Shown: positions 49,524-60,074 of the stretch, in pieces
Layout: every line of letters begins with the position of its first letter
How positions within the stretch are numbered: the stretch's first letter is position 1
NCBI GenBank assembly: GCA_001508005.1
Contig: LGEZ01000004.1
Coordinates: 31,787 to 95,786, forward strand
Reading direction: 5' to 3'
Length of the DNA: 64,000 nucleotides
Source of the DNA: Clostridia bacterium 41_269
GTDB taxonomy: Bacteria; Bacillota; DTU086
Program-made: the position numbers and the translations under genes
Notes under the pieces: model-generated
What the model saw: only the letters and a program-made list of their open reading frames with translations
Database searches by the model: none
What the model was told of the DNA's origin: nothing

Positions 49524-51380
49524 ATGCTTAAGGAAAAAATATTTGCTGTACTTTCCCAAGTGGAAAAGCCGTCCCGTTATATTGGCAATGAGTGGAATAT
49601 TATTAGAAAAAATTGGGATGATGTAGCTGTTAGAATGGTTTTTTCCTATCCTGATATTTATGAAATAGGCATGTCCCATTTGGGGCTTCAAATACTTTAC
49701 GGACTGGTCAACAGCAGAGAAGACTTTTTAGTGGAAAGGGTTTTTGCTCCATGGATTGATATGGAAGAAAAAATGCGTCGTTTGGGCATACCTTTATTCA
49801 GTCTAGAGTCTTTTAGACCGGTAAAGGATTTTGATGTTGTGGGCTTTACCCTTCAGTATGAACTTAATTTTACCAATATACTTAATATGCTTGATCTTGC
49901 GGGAATTCCCTTAAAATCTTCAGAAAGAGGAGACAATGATCCCCTTGTGATTGCAGGAGGTCCCTGTGCTTTTAATCCCGAACCCCTATCCCAATTTTTT
50001 GATTTTTTTTTAATCGGAGATGGAGAAGAAGCTTTACTGGAAGTTTTAGATATAGTCAAGGAAAGCAAAGATTATAGTGATGGAAAATTTGATAGGGAAC
50101 AGCTTTTAAGAAAAGCTGCAGAAGTTGAAGGTGTATATGTTCCTAGGTTTTATTCTTTTGAATATAACCCCGATGGTACTGTAAAATATTTTTCCTCAAA
50201 AATTTCTTTAAAAAAGATTACCAAAAGAGTAGTCAAAAATTTTGATGAAGTTTATTTTCCCACAAGACCCCTTGTTTCCATTACTGAGATAGTACACGAC
50301 AGGATGATGTTGGAAGTGGCAAGGGGATGCGGGAGGGGCTGCCGTTTCTGCCAAGCAGGTATTATTTACCGCCCAGTTCGGGAAAAATCCAAAAATATAC
50401 TCCTAAAGCAGGCAGAAGAAATGGTACAGAGCACTGGGCATGGTGAGATTTCCCTCGTTTCCCTTAATACTGCAGATTATTCTTCTATTAACAGTCTTGC
50501 CCAAGAGCTGGCAGAGAAGCTTGAAAGTAAAAGGATAAGTATATCTCTTCCTTCCCTTAGGGTGGACAGGTTTTCTGTAGACCTTGCACGAGCAGTACAG
50601 AGGGTTCGCCGGGCTACTCTTACCTTTGCTCCAGAAGCTGGTACGCAGCGGCTAAGGGATGTTATAAATAAAGGGGTTTCTGAAGAAGATCTATGGGAAG
50701 CAGTGGCTGCAGCCTTTGAAGCGGGCTGGGACAGAATCAAACTTTATTTTATGATTGGTCTTCCTACGGAAACAGAGGAAGATATTGAAGGAATTGTTCG
50801 TCTTTCCCGCAGAGTACTTGAATTGGGCCGCAAAATAAGGGGTAAAAATGCAGGAAGGGTTAAAGTAACGGTGAGCGTTTCATCTTTTGTCCCCAAATCC
50901 CATACACCTTTTCAATGGGCAGCACAGGATAAAATGGAAATACTTAAGGAAAAGCAGGATTATTTAAAAAAGAGGCTTTTAGGAAAAGGTCTGATTTTTA
51001 ATTGGCATGATGCTGAGCAGAGTTTTATTGAGGCAGTTTTGGCAAAGGGCAATAGAGAAACAGGAGACGTGCTGCTTTCCGCCTGGTTAAAGGGGTGCAG
51101 ATTTGACAGTTGGGCGGAAAGTTTTGACTTCAGCAAATGGATGGGTGCCTTTAAGGAACAGGGATATGACCCATTCAGCCGTGTGAATTTTCCGTGGGAA
51201 ACAGATGCTGTGCTTCCCTGGGATCATATTGATACAGGAGTGTCAAAGAATTTTTTAATTCGAGAATATAAGCGGGCGCTGGAAGGGATCCCTTCTGAGG
51301 GATGTATTAAGGGACGGTGTACAGGCTGCGGTCTCTGCCCGACTCTGAAGGTTTATCCGGAAATAAAAGGCGGTGGTTAG
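49524..51380 (+). CDS. TIGR03960-type B12-binding-domain radical SAM protein
   Basis: EVARGCGRGCRFCQAGIIYRPVREKS (CxxxCxxC); YPDIYEIGMSHLGLQILYGLVN; canonical position before the TIGR03936-type gene and rng. Confidence 0.92.
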   Translation: MLKEKIFAVLSQVEKPSRYIGNEWNIIRKNWDDVAVRMVFSYPDIYEIGMSHLGLQILYGLVNSREDFLVERVFAPWIDMEEKMRRLGIPLFSLESFRPVKDFDVVGFTLQYELNFTNILNMLDLAGIPLKSSERGDNDPLVIAGGPCAFNPEPLSQFFDFFLIGDGEEALLEVLDIVKESKDYSDGKFDREQLLRKAAEVEGVYVPRFYSFEYNPDGTVKYFSSKISLKKITKRVVKNFDEVYFPTRPLVSITEIVHDRMMLEVARGCGRGCRFCQAGIIYRPVREKSKNILLKQAEEMVQSTGHGEISLVSLNTADYSSINSLAQELAEKLESKRISISLPSLRVDRFSVDLARAVQRVRRATLTFAPEAGTQRLRDVINKGVSEEDLWEAVAAAFEAGWDRIKLYFMIGLPTETEEDIEGIVRLSRRVLELGRKIRGKNAGRVKVTVSVSSFVPKSHTPFQWAAQDKMEILKEKQDYLKKRLLGKGLIFNWHDAEQSFIEAVLAKGNRETGDVLLSAWLKGCRFDSWAESFDFSKWMGAFKEQGYDPFSRVNFPWETDAVLPWDHIDTGVSKNFLIREYKRALEGIPSEGCIKGRCTGCGLCPTLKVYPEIKGGG

Positions 51381-52082
51381 GTGCGGATTAGGTTTGAATT
51401 TTCCAAAGGAGATGCTGCCCGTTTTCTTTCCCAGCTGGATATGGTAAGACTATTTGAGAGAGCTGCTCGGCGTGCAGGTCTTCCCATAGCCTATACCCAG
51501 GGTTTTAATCCCCATCCTAAAATTTCCTTTGGGCCAGCTCTTGCTGTGGGAATCATTGGTGAGAGGGAATATGCTGACCTTGAATTTGAATCTCCTGTGG
51601 ATGTAGAAAAAACAATCTTGGATTTAGGAGCTCAAATGCCAAGCGGTATAAGAATTCGAAGTGGCAAGGAGGTTCCTAAGGGGAGTCCATCCATTAATGC
51701 AGTGGTGGATAGAGGGGAGTATGTAATATTCTGTGTTCTTGGCACTTCTTTCTCTAAAGAAGAAATAAATAACGCAATCTTAAAAATTCTTTCTCAAAAG
51801 GAAATACATGTGGAAAAGAAAACAAAAAAAGGCATGGAAATTAAAAACATACGCCCGGGAATATATGCTTTAGAAGGGGAAATTAAAAGTGGAAACTTAC
51901 TAACAGTAAAAACTCTTCTTAAGCTTAGTTCTTCAGGTTCAGTTTCTCCATTTTCTGTTTTTGAGGTGTTTTTAAAAGAACTTAATGTTTCTTTGGAACA
52001 GGGTTCCCTTAAGATTGTACGCAAGGGAATTTTTGCCTATCAAGGGGGGAGGCTTCTTACTCCCCTGGAAATACTGCATTGA
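51381..52082 (+). CDS. TIGR03936-family radical-SAM-associated protein
   Basis: IRFEFSKGDAARFLSQLDMVRLFERAARRAGLPIAYTQGFNPHPKISFGPALAVGIIGEREYADLE. Confidence 0.92.
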   Translation: MRIRFEFSKGDAARFLSQLDMVRLFERAARRAGLPIAYTQGFNPHPKISFGPALAVGIIGEREYADLEFESPVDVEKTILDLGAQMPSGIRIRSGKEVPKGSPSINAVVDRGEYVIFCVLGTSFSKEEINNAILKILSQKEIHVEKKTKKGMEIKNIRPGIYALEGEIKSGNLLTVKTLLKLSSSGSVSPFSVFEVFLKELNVSLEQGSLKIVRKGIFAYQGGRLLTPLEILH

Positions 52083-52101
52083 AAAAGAGGAATGATTTAA
52101 A

Positions 52102-53562
52102 ATGGAAAAAGAAATTTTAATTCAGTCAGATGAAGAAGATACCAGAGTTGCAGTGTTGGAAGAAGGGCGACTGGTGGAGATATATTTTGGGAAGTATGGA
52201 GGACTTGTGGGAAATATATTTAAAGGAAAAGTAGCCAATATAATTCCGGGAATTCAGGCAGCATTTGTAGATATTGGTCTTGAGAAAAACGCATTTTTAT
52301 ATGCTGGAGATGTGGTTGCCAATAAAAGTGTTTCCCTTAAGCATAAAAACGACTTTAGCAGTATAGAGTATCTGCTGAAACCAGGGCAGGAAATAATGGT
52401 ACAGGTTACTAAGGAACCCCTTAATAAAAAAGATGCACGCCTTACCATGCAGATTACAATTCCTGGAAGGTTTGCTGTTTTGATGCCTTATTTAGACCAC
52501 GTGGGGGTATCCCGTAAGATAAAGGATGAAAAGGAAAGGGAAGGGCTTAGAGCTGCCGCAGCGGAGCTTAAGCCTGAAGGTATGGGTATAATAGTTAGGA
52601 CAGTTGCAGAAGGAATTTCACCAGAAGAGCTCTATGATGATATAAGGCATCTTACAGGCATGTGGCAGGAAATACTTGAAAAAAGTGAAAAGGTGAGTGC
52701 CCCTGCGGTTCTTTATCAGGAAAGGGATTTAGTGGAAAGGACTGTAAGGGATCTTTTTAACGAAGAAGTGGTTCGCCTTCAGGTTAACGACCGTAATATC
52801 TATGAAAGAGTCTGCGGTATTTTAGGAAGTAATGAGCATCAGTTGAAAAATAGGATTTTTTTGTGTGAGGATGTGGACCTCTTTGAAAAATACAATATAA
52901 CCCCTCAGGTAATGAGAGCTTTAAGGCATAAGGTATGGTTGAAATGCGGGGGCTTTATTATTATTGAACATATGGAAGCCCTAACGGCAATAGATGTTAA
53001 TGCCGGCAAATATACTGGAAGCCGTGATTTAGAGGAAACCATTTTTAAAACAAATTTGGATGCTGCTGTGGAAATAGCAAGGCAGCTTAGATTAAGGAAC
53101 ATTGGAGGCATAATTATAGTTGATTTTATAGATATGGCAGAAGAAGAGCACAGGCAGAAAGTGCTTGAAGTACTTGAGAGAGAGCTGCAAAAGGATAAAA
53201 CCCACACTAAAATTATGGGAATTACGAAACTTGGTCTAGTAGAAATAACCCGTAAAAAGGAATATAGACCCCTGGAAGGGGTACTTCTTCAAAAATGTCC
53301 CTGCTGTGACGGGAAAGGTAAGATTTTTTCCCAGGAAGCATTAAGTTTAAGTACAAAAAAGGAGATTGCAAACCGCTTAAAAAAGATCCACTCACCAGCC
53401 CTGATAGTAAAAGTTAATCCTTATATTGCAGCGGTTCTCTGCAGGGAGGGAAATGGTTGGCTTAAGGAAATGGAGCAGAAAACTGGAAAACGAATAATAG
53501 TGGAGTCTCAGGAGAACCTTCATGAAGAAGATATAATTATGGAGGAGCTTTGGGATAATTGA
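52102..53562 (+). CDS. rng: Ribonuclease E/G family
   Basis: GNIFKGKVANIIPGIQAAFVDIGLEKNAFLYAGDV; GGFIIIEHMEALTAIDVNAGKYTGSRDLEETIFKTNLDAAVEIARQLRLRNIGGIIIVDFIDM. Confidence 0.96.
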   Translation: MEKEILIQSDEEDTRVAVLEEGRLVEIYFGKYGGLVGNIFKGKVANIIPGIQAAFVDIGLEKNAFLYAGDVVANKSVSLKHKNDFSSIEYLLKPGQEIMVQVTKEPLNKKDARLTMQITIPGRFAVLMPYLDHVGVSRKIKDEKEREGLRAAAAELKPEGMGIIVRTVAEGISPEELYDDIRHLTGMWQEILEKSEKVSAPAVLYQERDLVERTVRDLFNEEVVRLQVNDRNIYERVCGILGSNEHQLKNRIFLCEDVDLFEKYNITPQVMRALRHKVWLKCGGFIIIEHMEALTAIDVNAGKYTGSRDLEETIFKTNLDAAVEIARQLRLRNIGGIIIVDFIDMAEEEHRQKVLEVLERELQKDKTHTKIMGITKLGLVEITRKKEYRPLEGVLLQKCPCCDGKGKIFSQEALSLSTKKEIANRLKKIHSPALIVKVNPYIAAVLCREGNGWLKEMEQKTGKRIIVESQENLHEEDIIMEELWDN

Positions 53563-53592
53563 TAAATAATTAGGATTTTTAGGAGGTATAAT

Positions 53593-54687
53593 ATGAAGAC
53601 CGGTAGTGTTAACCTTCCCCTTCACGGCGGGAAGTGCCCTCCTTGGCTTTTTAATAAAATGAAAAAGCTCAGCGGCGTGCTGCTGGAAGCGGTAGTGTTG
53701 GAATACGGTCCCACGGAGGTTTTGAGAAGATTTTCTGATCCTTTCTGGTTTCAATCCTTTGGATGTCTTTTGGGTTTTGACTGGCATTCATCTGGTTTAA
53801 CTACTACGGTTTGTGGCGCAGTTAAAGAGGCATTAAAGGAGAGAAATTGGGATTTGGGAATTTTTATTGCAGGAGGAAAAGGAGGAACTTCTAGAAAAAC
53901 TCCTATGGAAATTGAAGAATGGGGAGAAAAGTTTGCTTTTCCCCAGGAAATTTCAAAGCTTATTTATGCAAGCAAAATGGCTGCAAAAGTTGACAGTGCT
54001 GCTGTTCAGGATGGATATCAGCTTTACCACCACACCTTTATTTTTACACCAGAGGGCAGCTGGGCTGTTGTACAGCAGGGGATGAATGAACAGACAAAGT
54101 ATGCCCGACGGTATCACTGGCTCAGCCGCAGAAACCTTAAGTTTGATAATGAACCCCATGAGGCCGTATGCTGCGATCAAAAGGGCAGAGCACTTAATCT
54201 TGTTGCTTCAGAAAGTGAGGCTAACAGAATAACTGCAGTTGCACTGAGCAGGGAAAAGCCGTACAAAGTTGTAAGGGAATTCAAAAAAATTTTTACCCAG
54301 AGAAATCTTGATATGCCTGCTTTTCACAATATTCCCAAAGCAGAAAGTCTGGAAAGGACACTTATTAAAACTTATGAAAGATGCCCTAAGGATTTTGAAG
54401 AGCTTTTGTCTTTGAATAGAGTAGGGCCCAAAACCATTCGGGCCTTAAGCCTTGTAGCTGAAATAATTTATGGGGCTAAACCCAGCTACAGGGATCCTGT
54501 GAGATACAGCTTTGCCCATGGAGGCAAAGACGGCACTCCATACCCTGTGGACCGCAATCTATACCAGAACACTATAGATTCTTTAAGAAATATAGTTGAG
54601 GAAGCAAAAATGGACAACAGAGAAAAAATAAAAATGCTTAAAAAACTAAGCTTGTGGTCAGAAAAAATAAATTCTACTTCAGTTTGA
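53593..54687 (+). CDS. DUF763-family protein
   Basis: [78 protein letters not shown]-terminal HhH-like [20 protein letters not shown]. Confidence 0.87.
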   Translation: MKTGSVNLPLHGGKCPPWLFNKMKKLSGVLLEAVVLEYGPTEVLRRFSDPFWFQSFGCLLGFDWHSSGLTTTVCGAVKEALKERNWDLGIFIAGGKGGTSRKTPMEIEEWGEKFAFPQEISKLIYASKMAAKVDSAAVQDGYQLYHHTFIFTPEGSWAVVQQGMNEQTKYARRYHWLSRRNLKFDNEPHEAVCCDQKGRALNLVASESEANRITAVALSREKPYKVVREFKKIFTQRNLDMPAFHNIPKAESLERTLIKTYERCPKDFEELLSLNRVGPKTIRALSLVAEIIYGAKPSYRDPVRYSFAHGGKDGTPYPVDRNLYQNTIDSLRNIVEEAKMDNREKIKMLKKLSLWSEKINSTSV

Positions 54688-56298
54688 ATTTTTTAACGAT
54701 GTTTTCCAAGCGCTTTACATATTCAAAAAGATTGTTGGCACCAGCACTTATTTCCTCATTAGAAGCTGCCTGTTCTTCAAGGGAAGCAGCTATTGATTGG
54801 GCAGCTTCTGCAGCTTCTATGGAAAGGTTAAGCACCTTTTCTATATCTTCCAATAGTTCTTTTCCTTTTCGATTGATTTCTTCTGCTGCTGCCATATTAG
54901 ATACTGTTTGTTCTTCTGTGAGTTTAACAACTTTAGTAACTGCTTTTATACAGTTTCCTGTGTTTTCAATAACCCTGCTTCCCTGTTTAACCTGTTCATT
55001 TCCTTTATGCATAGCTGAAACCGCTTCTTTGGTCTTTTCTTGAGTTTCTGATATTATGGTCATGATTTCTTTTGCTGCGGCGGAACTTTCTTCAGCAAGT
55101 TTTCTAACTTCCTCAGCCACCACAGCAAATCCCCGTCCCTGCTCCCCAGCCCTTGCGGCTTCTATGGCAGCGTTTAGAGCCAGAAGATTGGTTTGTTCCG
55201 CAATATCTGTTATTGTGGCGATAATTTTTTCTATCATCTGGGACTGTTTGTCCAGCTCTTCCATAACAAGGGTGATATTGTTTACTGTTTCTTCTATGGC
55301 CTGCATCTGTTTGATTGATTCATTGAGGGAATCTGCTCCTATTTTTGTTTCCTTTGATGTTTCCTTAGCCAGATTCATGGCTTCCCTGTTGTTTTCCAGC
55401 ATCATTTCCAGCTGTTGACACATGGACTGGGCCAATTCCTTGGCATTTTCCATGGCGGAGGTCTGTTCCTTCGCTCCTGCCGCTATTTCTTCCATGGTTG
55501 CACTTATGGTTTCACTGGCGGAAGCAACCTCTTCACAGGCTACTACCTGTTCCTGCCCCAATTTTTCAATATTAATGGTAATTTCTTGTAGGTTTTTGAT
55601 AATAGAACGCAGAGCCTGGATCATTTTGTTTATTTCAAAAGCCTGCTGCCCCAACTCGTCCTTGGAGCGGGGCTGGAGCATCTGTCTTAGGTCTCCCATT
55701 GCTACTTTTCGAGCACCTTCTTGCACTGAATTTACAGTATCTTTTATAGTTTTGTTTAACCAAAAAGCCGCTGCTAGGCCCGCAGCTATGGGTATGCTTG
55801 ATAAAATTAAGCTTTTTGTAATATCTTTAATAAAAGCAGTTATTACAATACTTAGCAGGACGGGGACTAAGGTTGCTGCTAGGATCTTGTTCAAAATTCT
55901 GCTTCTTAAAATTACCTGTCCGCATCTAATACCATATAAATGCTTCCCCCTACAAATACCGGGCAGGAGGTCTCAATGAGAAGTTCTCCGGTTGCCCTTG
56001 GATAAAGCTGAGCAAGGGGCTTGCTGCTTCTTAAAGACCTTAAAACGACTTCGTTGTCAAAAACCATTCCTTCCCGGAGGGGGTTTGAATGTACCACAGC
56101 AGTTCCGTTTTTATCTCCAAGAACAATATATTCGTAATCTTCCAGCTCCTTCAAAAAAAGTTCCTGAATCTGCGGCTTTGCTTTTTCTATATTATTTGAT
56201 GATAAAATTGCTTCCACTTTTTTGGCAAGGTCAGCAGCTTTTGACAAGCCCCTTTTTGCTAGGGCTGAGTTCAACAGTTTGTGCTCATCTTTGGCCAA
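54674..56298 (-). pseudogene. Methyl-accepting chemotaxis protein with N-terminal sensor domain, split by an apparent 1-nt frameshift
   Basis: 54674..55894 encodes TM-HAMP-signalling domain ([41 protein letters not shown]-like). 55912..56298 encodes the sensor part ending VLDADR*. Adding one nt at gatgcggacag gives ...[26 protein letters not shown]. Confidence 0.72.
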
Positions 56299-56504
56299 TG
56301 AAGTCCCCTCCCTAGCTTAAAATTTAAATTAAGTTTAAAAATAATGTTGCAATTTTTAATGAATTGTTAATTCTATGCTGCAGGTATAAAACCCTTTTTG
56401 TAATAATGAAAAATTGATAGAACTGGTTTTTTTGGATTCCATTGGCTGAAAACTATCATAAACAATCATACTTTCTTTAGATTTCTTGACACTTGAACTT
56501 TAGT

Positions 56505-56608
56505 GTGCTACAATCTGCTGTGCGATCCTTTGATCGTTTTAGCCGCTCAGCATCTGGGTTTAAAAATTTCTTACCCAGGCTGGCGAGTTTTAATGTGGAG
56601 GTGCAGAT
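56505..56608 (+). promoter_or_regulatory. Candidate ribosomal protein L21 leader
   Basis: Position directly 5' of rplU; hairpins cgatc-cttt-gatcg and ctgggt-...-acccag with intervening ttttagccgctcag. Confidence 0.6.
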
Positions 56609-56610
56609 TT

Positions 56611-56922
56611 ATGTACGCAATTATCGAAACAGGAGGAAAGCAGTATAGGGTTAAAGAGGGAGATGTAATAGACGTGGAGAAGCTCCCCGTTGAAGAGGGT
56701 GAAACAGTTGAAATAAGCGAAGTTCTGGCTGTGGGGGAAAAAAGTGACTTAAAGGTAGGAACCCCATATGTTCCAGGAGCAAAGGTTAGACTTCGTGTTG
56801 AGAAGCACGGCAAAGGTGATAAAATTATAGTGTTTAAATATAAGCCTAAGAAGGGATATCGGCGCAAACAGGGACACAGACAGCCTTTCAGTAGGGTTAA
56901 AGTGGAAAAAATTGAGGTTTAA
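56611..56922 (+). CDS. rplU: 50S ribosomal protein L21
   Basis: [25 protein letters not shown]...[25 protein letters not shown]; the ORF-track start at 56503 is upstream leader sequence. Confidence 0.96.
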   Translation: MYAIIETGGKQYRVKEGDVIDVEKLPVEEGETVEISEVLAVGEKSDLKVGTPYVPGAKVRLRVEKHGKGDKIIVFKYKPKKGYRRKQGHRQPFSRVKVEKIEV

Positions 56923-56936
56923 AATGGCTGTTTAAA

Positions 56937-57275
56937 ATGATAAAGGTAGAGTTTTTTGTAGATGCTGGAGATAATATAAGAGGCTTTTCTATAAAAGGTC
57001 ATGCTGAATATGCTGAATACGGCAGAGATATAGTTTGTGCTGCAGTGTCAGCTGTGTCCCAAACGGCAGTAATTGGACTGCAGAAGCTTTTGGGGAAAAA
57101 ACCCGAAGTTTTTCAGGAAAAAGGAAAGCTTGTATGTATGCTTCCCAAAGATTTGGATGGGGAAGAAAGAAAGATTGGAGAGGTTGTTTTTAAAACCATG
57201 TATTATGGATTAGAGGCAATTAAAAATGAATATGAGGGATATTTAAGTCTGATTTGGAGGAGGTGTGAAAGTTGA
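56937..57275 (+). CDS. prp: Ribosomal-processing cysteine protease Prp (YsxB)
   Basis: [34 protein letters not shown]; located between rplU and rpmA. Confidence 0.94.
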   Translation: MIKVEFFVDAGDNIRGFSIKGHAEYAEYGRDIVCAAVSAVSQTAVIGLQKLLGKKPEVFQEKGKLVCMLPKDLDGEERKIGEVVFKTMYYGLEAIKNEYEGYLSLIWRRCES

Positions 57276-57568
57276 TTAGAATGGATTTACAGCTGTTTGC
57301 ACATAAAAAAGGTGTAGGTAGCTCAAAAAACGGTAGGGATAGCGAATCAAAGCGTTTAGGAGTAAAGAGATTTGACGGTCAGTATGTAAAGGCCGGAAGT
57401 ATAATTGTCCGTCAGAGAGGTACAAGGATTCACCCAGGTCTCAATGTGGGCAGAGGCGGAGATGATACCCTTTTTGCCAAGGTATCGGGATATGTAAAGT
57501 TTGAAAACAAAGGAAAAAACAGAAAAATAGTTAGTGTATACGAAGATCTCCCTTCTGTTGTAGGTTAA
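57272..57568 (+). CDS. rpmA: 50S ribosomal protein L27 with N-terminal cleavable extension
   Basis: [39 protein letters not shown]. Confidence 0.97.
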   Translation: MIRMDLQLFAHKKGVGSSKNGRDSESKRLGVKRFDGQYVKAGSIIVRQRGTRIHPGLNVGRGGDDTLFAKVSGYVKFENKGKNRKIVSVYEDLPSVVG

Positions 57569-57602
57569 GACGGCTGTTTGTTTAACGTATAAAATATTAA
57601 CA

Positions 57603-57634
57603 CCCCTGGTTGTGCCAGGGGTTATGTTGTTTTT
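57603..57634 (+). terminator. Terminator downstream of rpmA
   Basis: cccctgg ttgtg ccagggg followed by ttatgttgttttt. Confidence 0.75.
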
Positions 57635-57648
57635 GGGGAGGGATACGG

Positions 57649-58152
57649 TTGGCAAAAAAGATCTACATAGGTGTAATAGGTTCAGCGAAATGTGATAAAA
57701 ACACAGCCTATACTGCAGAGCGGGTAGGAGAACTTTTAGCGAAAGAAGGAGCTGTTATAATCTGTGGTGGATATGGGGGAGTTATGGAAGCCTGTTCCCG
57801 GGGAGCTTCTTTAGCTGGCGGAATGGTAATAGGTGTCCTTTCGGGAGAGGACAGAAAAGGAGAGAATCCATATTTAAGTGCTTCCATTGTTACGGGGATG
57901 GGAGAAGCCCGCAATGCTGTGATTGTGAGGAGCAGCCATGCGGTAATAGCTGTTTCAGGTGGGTATGGTACTCTATCGGAAATTGCCCTGGCTCTGAAAA
58001 TGCAAAGGCCAGTTGTAGGTATAAATACATGGAGAATTGACCAAGGTGATGGTAATAAGCACATTATCTATGCAGAAAGCCCTGAAGAGGCAGTAAAAAT
58101 TGCTTTGGATATGGGTAGGAAAAGCAGTGAGTTTGTGGAAAATGATTTTTAA
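57649..58152 (+). CDS. TIGR00725-type LOG/Rossmann-fold family protein
   Basis: AKKIYIGVIGSAKCDK...LLAKEGAVIICGGYGGVMEACSRGASLAGGMVIGVL...AVSGGYGTLSEIALALKMQRPVVGI; TTG start at 57649 with upstream ggggaggg. Confidence 0.88.
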   Translation: MAKKIYIGVIGSAKCDKNTAYTAERVGELLAKEGAVIICGGYGGVMEACSRGASLAGGMVIGVLSGEDRKGENPYLSASIVTGMGEARNAVIVRSSHAVIAVSGGYGTLSEIALALKMQRPVVGINTWRIDQGDGNKHIIYAESPEEAVKIALDMGRKSSEFVENDF

Positions 58153-58182
58153 AGGGAAAAAAATTTTTAATTAGGAGGAAAG

Positions 58183-58776
58183 ATGTCAACAAAAAATACT
58201 CAAGGCCTGTTTACTGCTGAAGAGGTGTTGGAACTTCTTCGCTTTCAAAAACATGACAATCTAAATCATTTTCAGGTTATATTAGGGTTTCTGCAGCTGG
58301 GAAAATTCGATAGAGCTCTAAATTACGTCAAACATACCATAGAAAATATAAGTCAAAATGGGAAAATAATGCTTTTAGGATGTCCTTATTTATCTGTAAC
58401 TTTGTTAAAAAAACAGCTTTATGCTCAAAGAAATAACATTTATTTAAATTTTGAACTTACAGATAGGTTCCTGAAACAGAGGTATATAAACAATTCTTTT
58501 GTTCTTTGCTGTGAAAGGCTTATTAATCTTGTAGAAGAAAATAAAAGTATGGATTTGGAAAGAAAGGATGTTCTCCTTCGCTTTGACAGGCTTAACGGGC
58601 AAGTAATTTTGGAATTGTCCGTAAAGCCATGTTTTAATAAAGAGAGGGAAGAGATGGCTGATGGCGTTAGACTTCTGCTAAAGGAGTTGGATAATAAAGG
58701 TTTGATTAAGGAAAGATACTGTGATGAGAAACTAACGCTTATAATAACTCTTCCTGAAAAAAGTGAGGTCGAATAG
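58183..58776 (+). CDS. Spo0B-like phosphotransferase-domain protein
   Basis: [31 protein letters not shown] resembles the SPOB_a/His dimerisation helix; located directly before obg as in Bacillus. Confidence 0.78.
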   Translation: MSTKNTQGLFTAEEVLELLRFQKHDNLNHFQVILGFLQLGKFDRALNYVKHTIENISQNGKIMLLGCPYLSVTLLKKQLYAQRNNIYLNFELTDRFLKQRYINNSFVLCCERLINLVEENKSMDLERKDVLLRFDRLNGQVILELSVKPCFNKEREEMADGVRLLLKELDNKGLIKERYCDEKLTLIITLPEKSEVE

Positions 58777-58778
58777 GG

Positions 58779-60065
58779 GTGTTTATTGATAAAGCAAAGA
58801 TTTATGTTCGGGGTGGTGATGGAGGAAATGGTGCCGTTGCCTTCAGAAGGGAAAAATTTGTTCCCAAGGGAGGGCCCAGTGGAGGTAGCGGTGGAAGGGG
58901 CGGTAATGTAATTTTCAGGGCTGATGAGGGTTTGAGAACTTTAATAGATTTTAAATACCGCCGCCATTATTATGCGGAGCGGGGAGGTCATGGAGAAGGA
59001 AAAGACCGTCACGGAAGAAATGGAAAGGATCTTATAGTAAGGGTTCCTGTGGGAACGGTTATTAAGGATGCAAAAACTGGTGAGGTTATTGCGGACCTTA
59101 TTTATAACGGTCAGGAAGTGGTTGTTGCTCGAGGCGGCAGGGGTGGCCGAGGGAATGCCAACTTCGCCACTCCCACTAACCAAGCTCCTACCTTTGCAGA
59201 AAAGGGGGAGCCCGGGGAAGAAAGGGAAATTATTTTGGAACTAAAACTTTTAGCGGATGTGGGATTGGTGGGTATGCCCAATGTGGGAAAGTCCACCATC
59301 ATTTCTAAGGTTTCAAAGGCCAGACCCAAAATTGCCAACTACCCTTTTACCACACTGGTTCCCAATTTAGGTACTGTTTATCTTTCTGAAAATGACAGTT
59401 TTGTCATTGCGGACATACCAGGGCTCATTGAGGGTGCTCATCAGGGAAGCGGGCTTGGGCATGAATTTCTGCGTCATGTGGAAAGGACTAAGCTCTTAGT
59501 ACACGTTTTAGATGTTTCTGAAAGTGAAGGACGTGATTGTATAGAAGATTTTGAAACCATTAATAGAGAACTTTATGCCTATAGTCCGGCTTTGGCAGGG
59601 AAAAAGCAGGTGGTGGCTGCAAATAAAATGGACCTTCCTGGTGCTGAAGAAAATCTTAAAAAACTCAAATCTTATTTAGGGGACAAATATGAAATTTTTC
59701 CCATATCAGCCCTTACTGGAGAAGGACTTAAGCCTCTTATTTACAGACTGGGTGAACTTCTTAAAGAAATAGAAGCCCATACTAATGAAAAAGGGCCAAG
59801 TTATATCATGAGCGAACAGGTGGTAATTAAAGCTGAGGAAAAAGAAAAGTTTAAGATCGAAAAGGAAAATGGGATTTTTGTGGTTTCAGGTAAAGAAGTA
59901 GAAAAACATGTTGCAAAGACAGATTTAAATAATGAAGAAGCTGTAAGGAGGCTTCAGCTTATTTTTAAAAGGATGGGACTGGAGGACGCTTTAAAAGAAA
60001 TGGGAATAAAGGAAGGGGATACTGTAAAGATAGGCAATGTGGAATTTGAATATTACGATGTATAG
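58779..60065 (+). CDS. obg: GTPase ObgE/CgtA
   Basis: [80 protein letters not shown]-terminal OCT domain. Confidence 0.98.
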   Translation: MFIDKAKIYVRGGDGGNGAVAFRREKFVPKGGPSGGSGGRGGNVIFRADEGLRTLIDFKYRRHYYAERGGHGEGKDRHGRNGKDLIVRVPVGTVIKDAKTGEVIADLIYNGQEVVVARGGRGGRGNANFATPTNQAPTFAEKGEPGEEREIILELKLLADVGLVGMPNVGKSTIISKVSKARPKIANYPFTTLVPNLGTVYLSENDSFVIADIPGLIEGAHQGSGLGHEFLRHVERTKLLVHVLDVSESEGRDCIEDFETINRELYAYSPALAGKKQVVAANKMDLPGAEENLKKLKSYLGDKYEIFPISALTGEGLKPLIYRLGELLKEIEAHTNEKGPSYIMSEQVVIKAEEKEKFKIEKENGIFVVSGKEVEKHVAKTDLNNEEAVRRLQLIFKRMGLEDALKEMGIKEGDTVKIGNVEFEYYDV

Positions 60066-60074
60066 CCGTGAGAG

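Noticed and set aside
54654-55979. Plus-strand ORFs 54654..55043, 55056..55418 and 55422..55979
   Set aside because: Antisense shadow of the chemoreceptor coding region; low-complexity S/A-rich translations.
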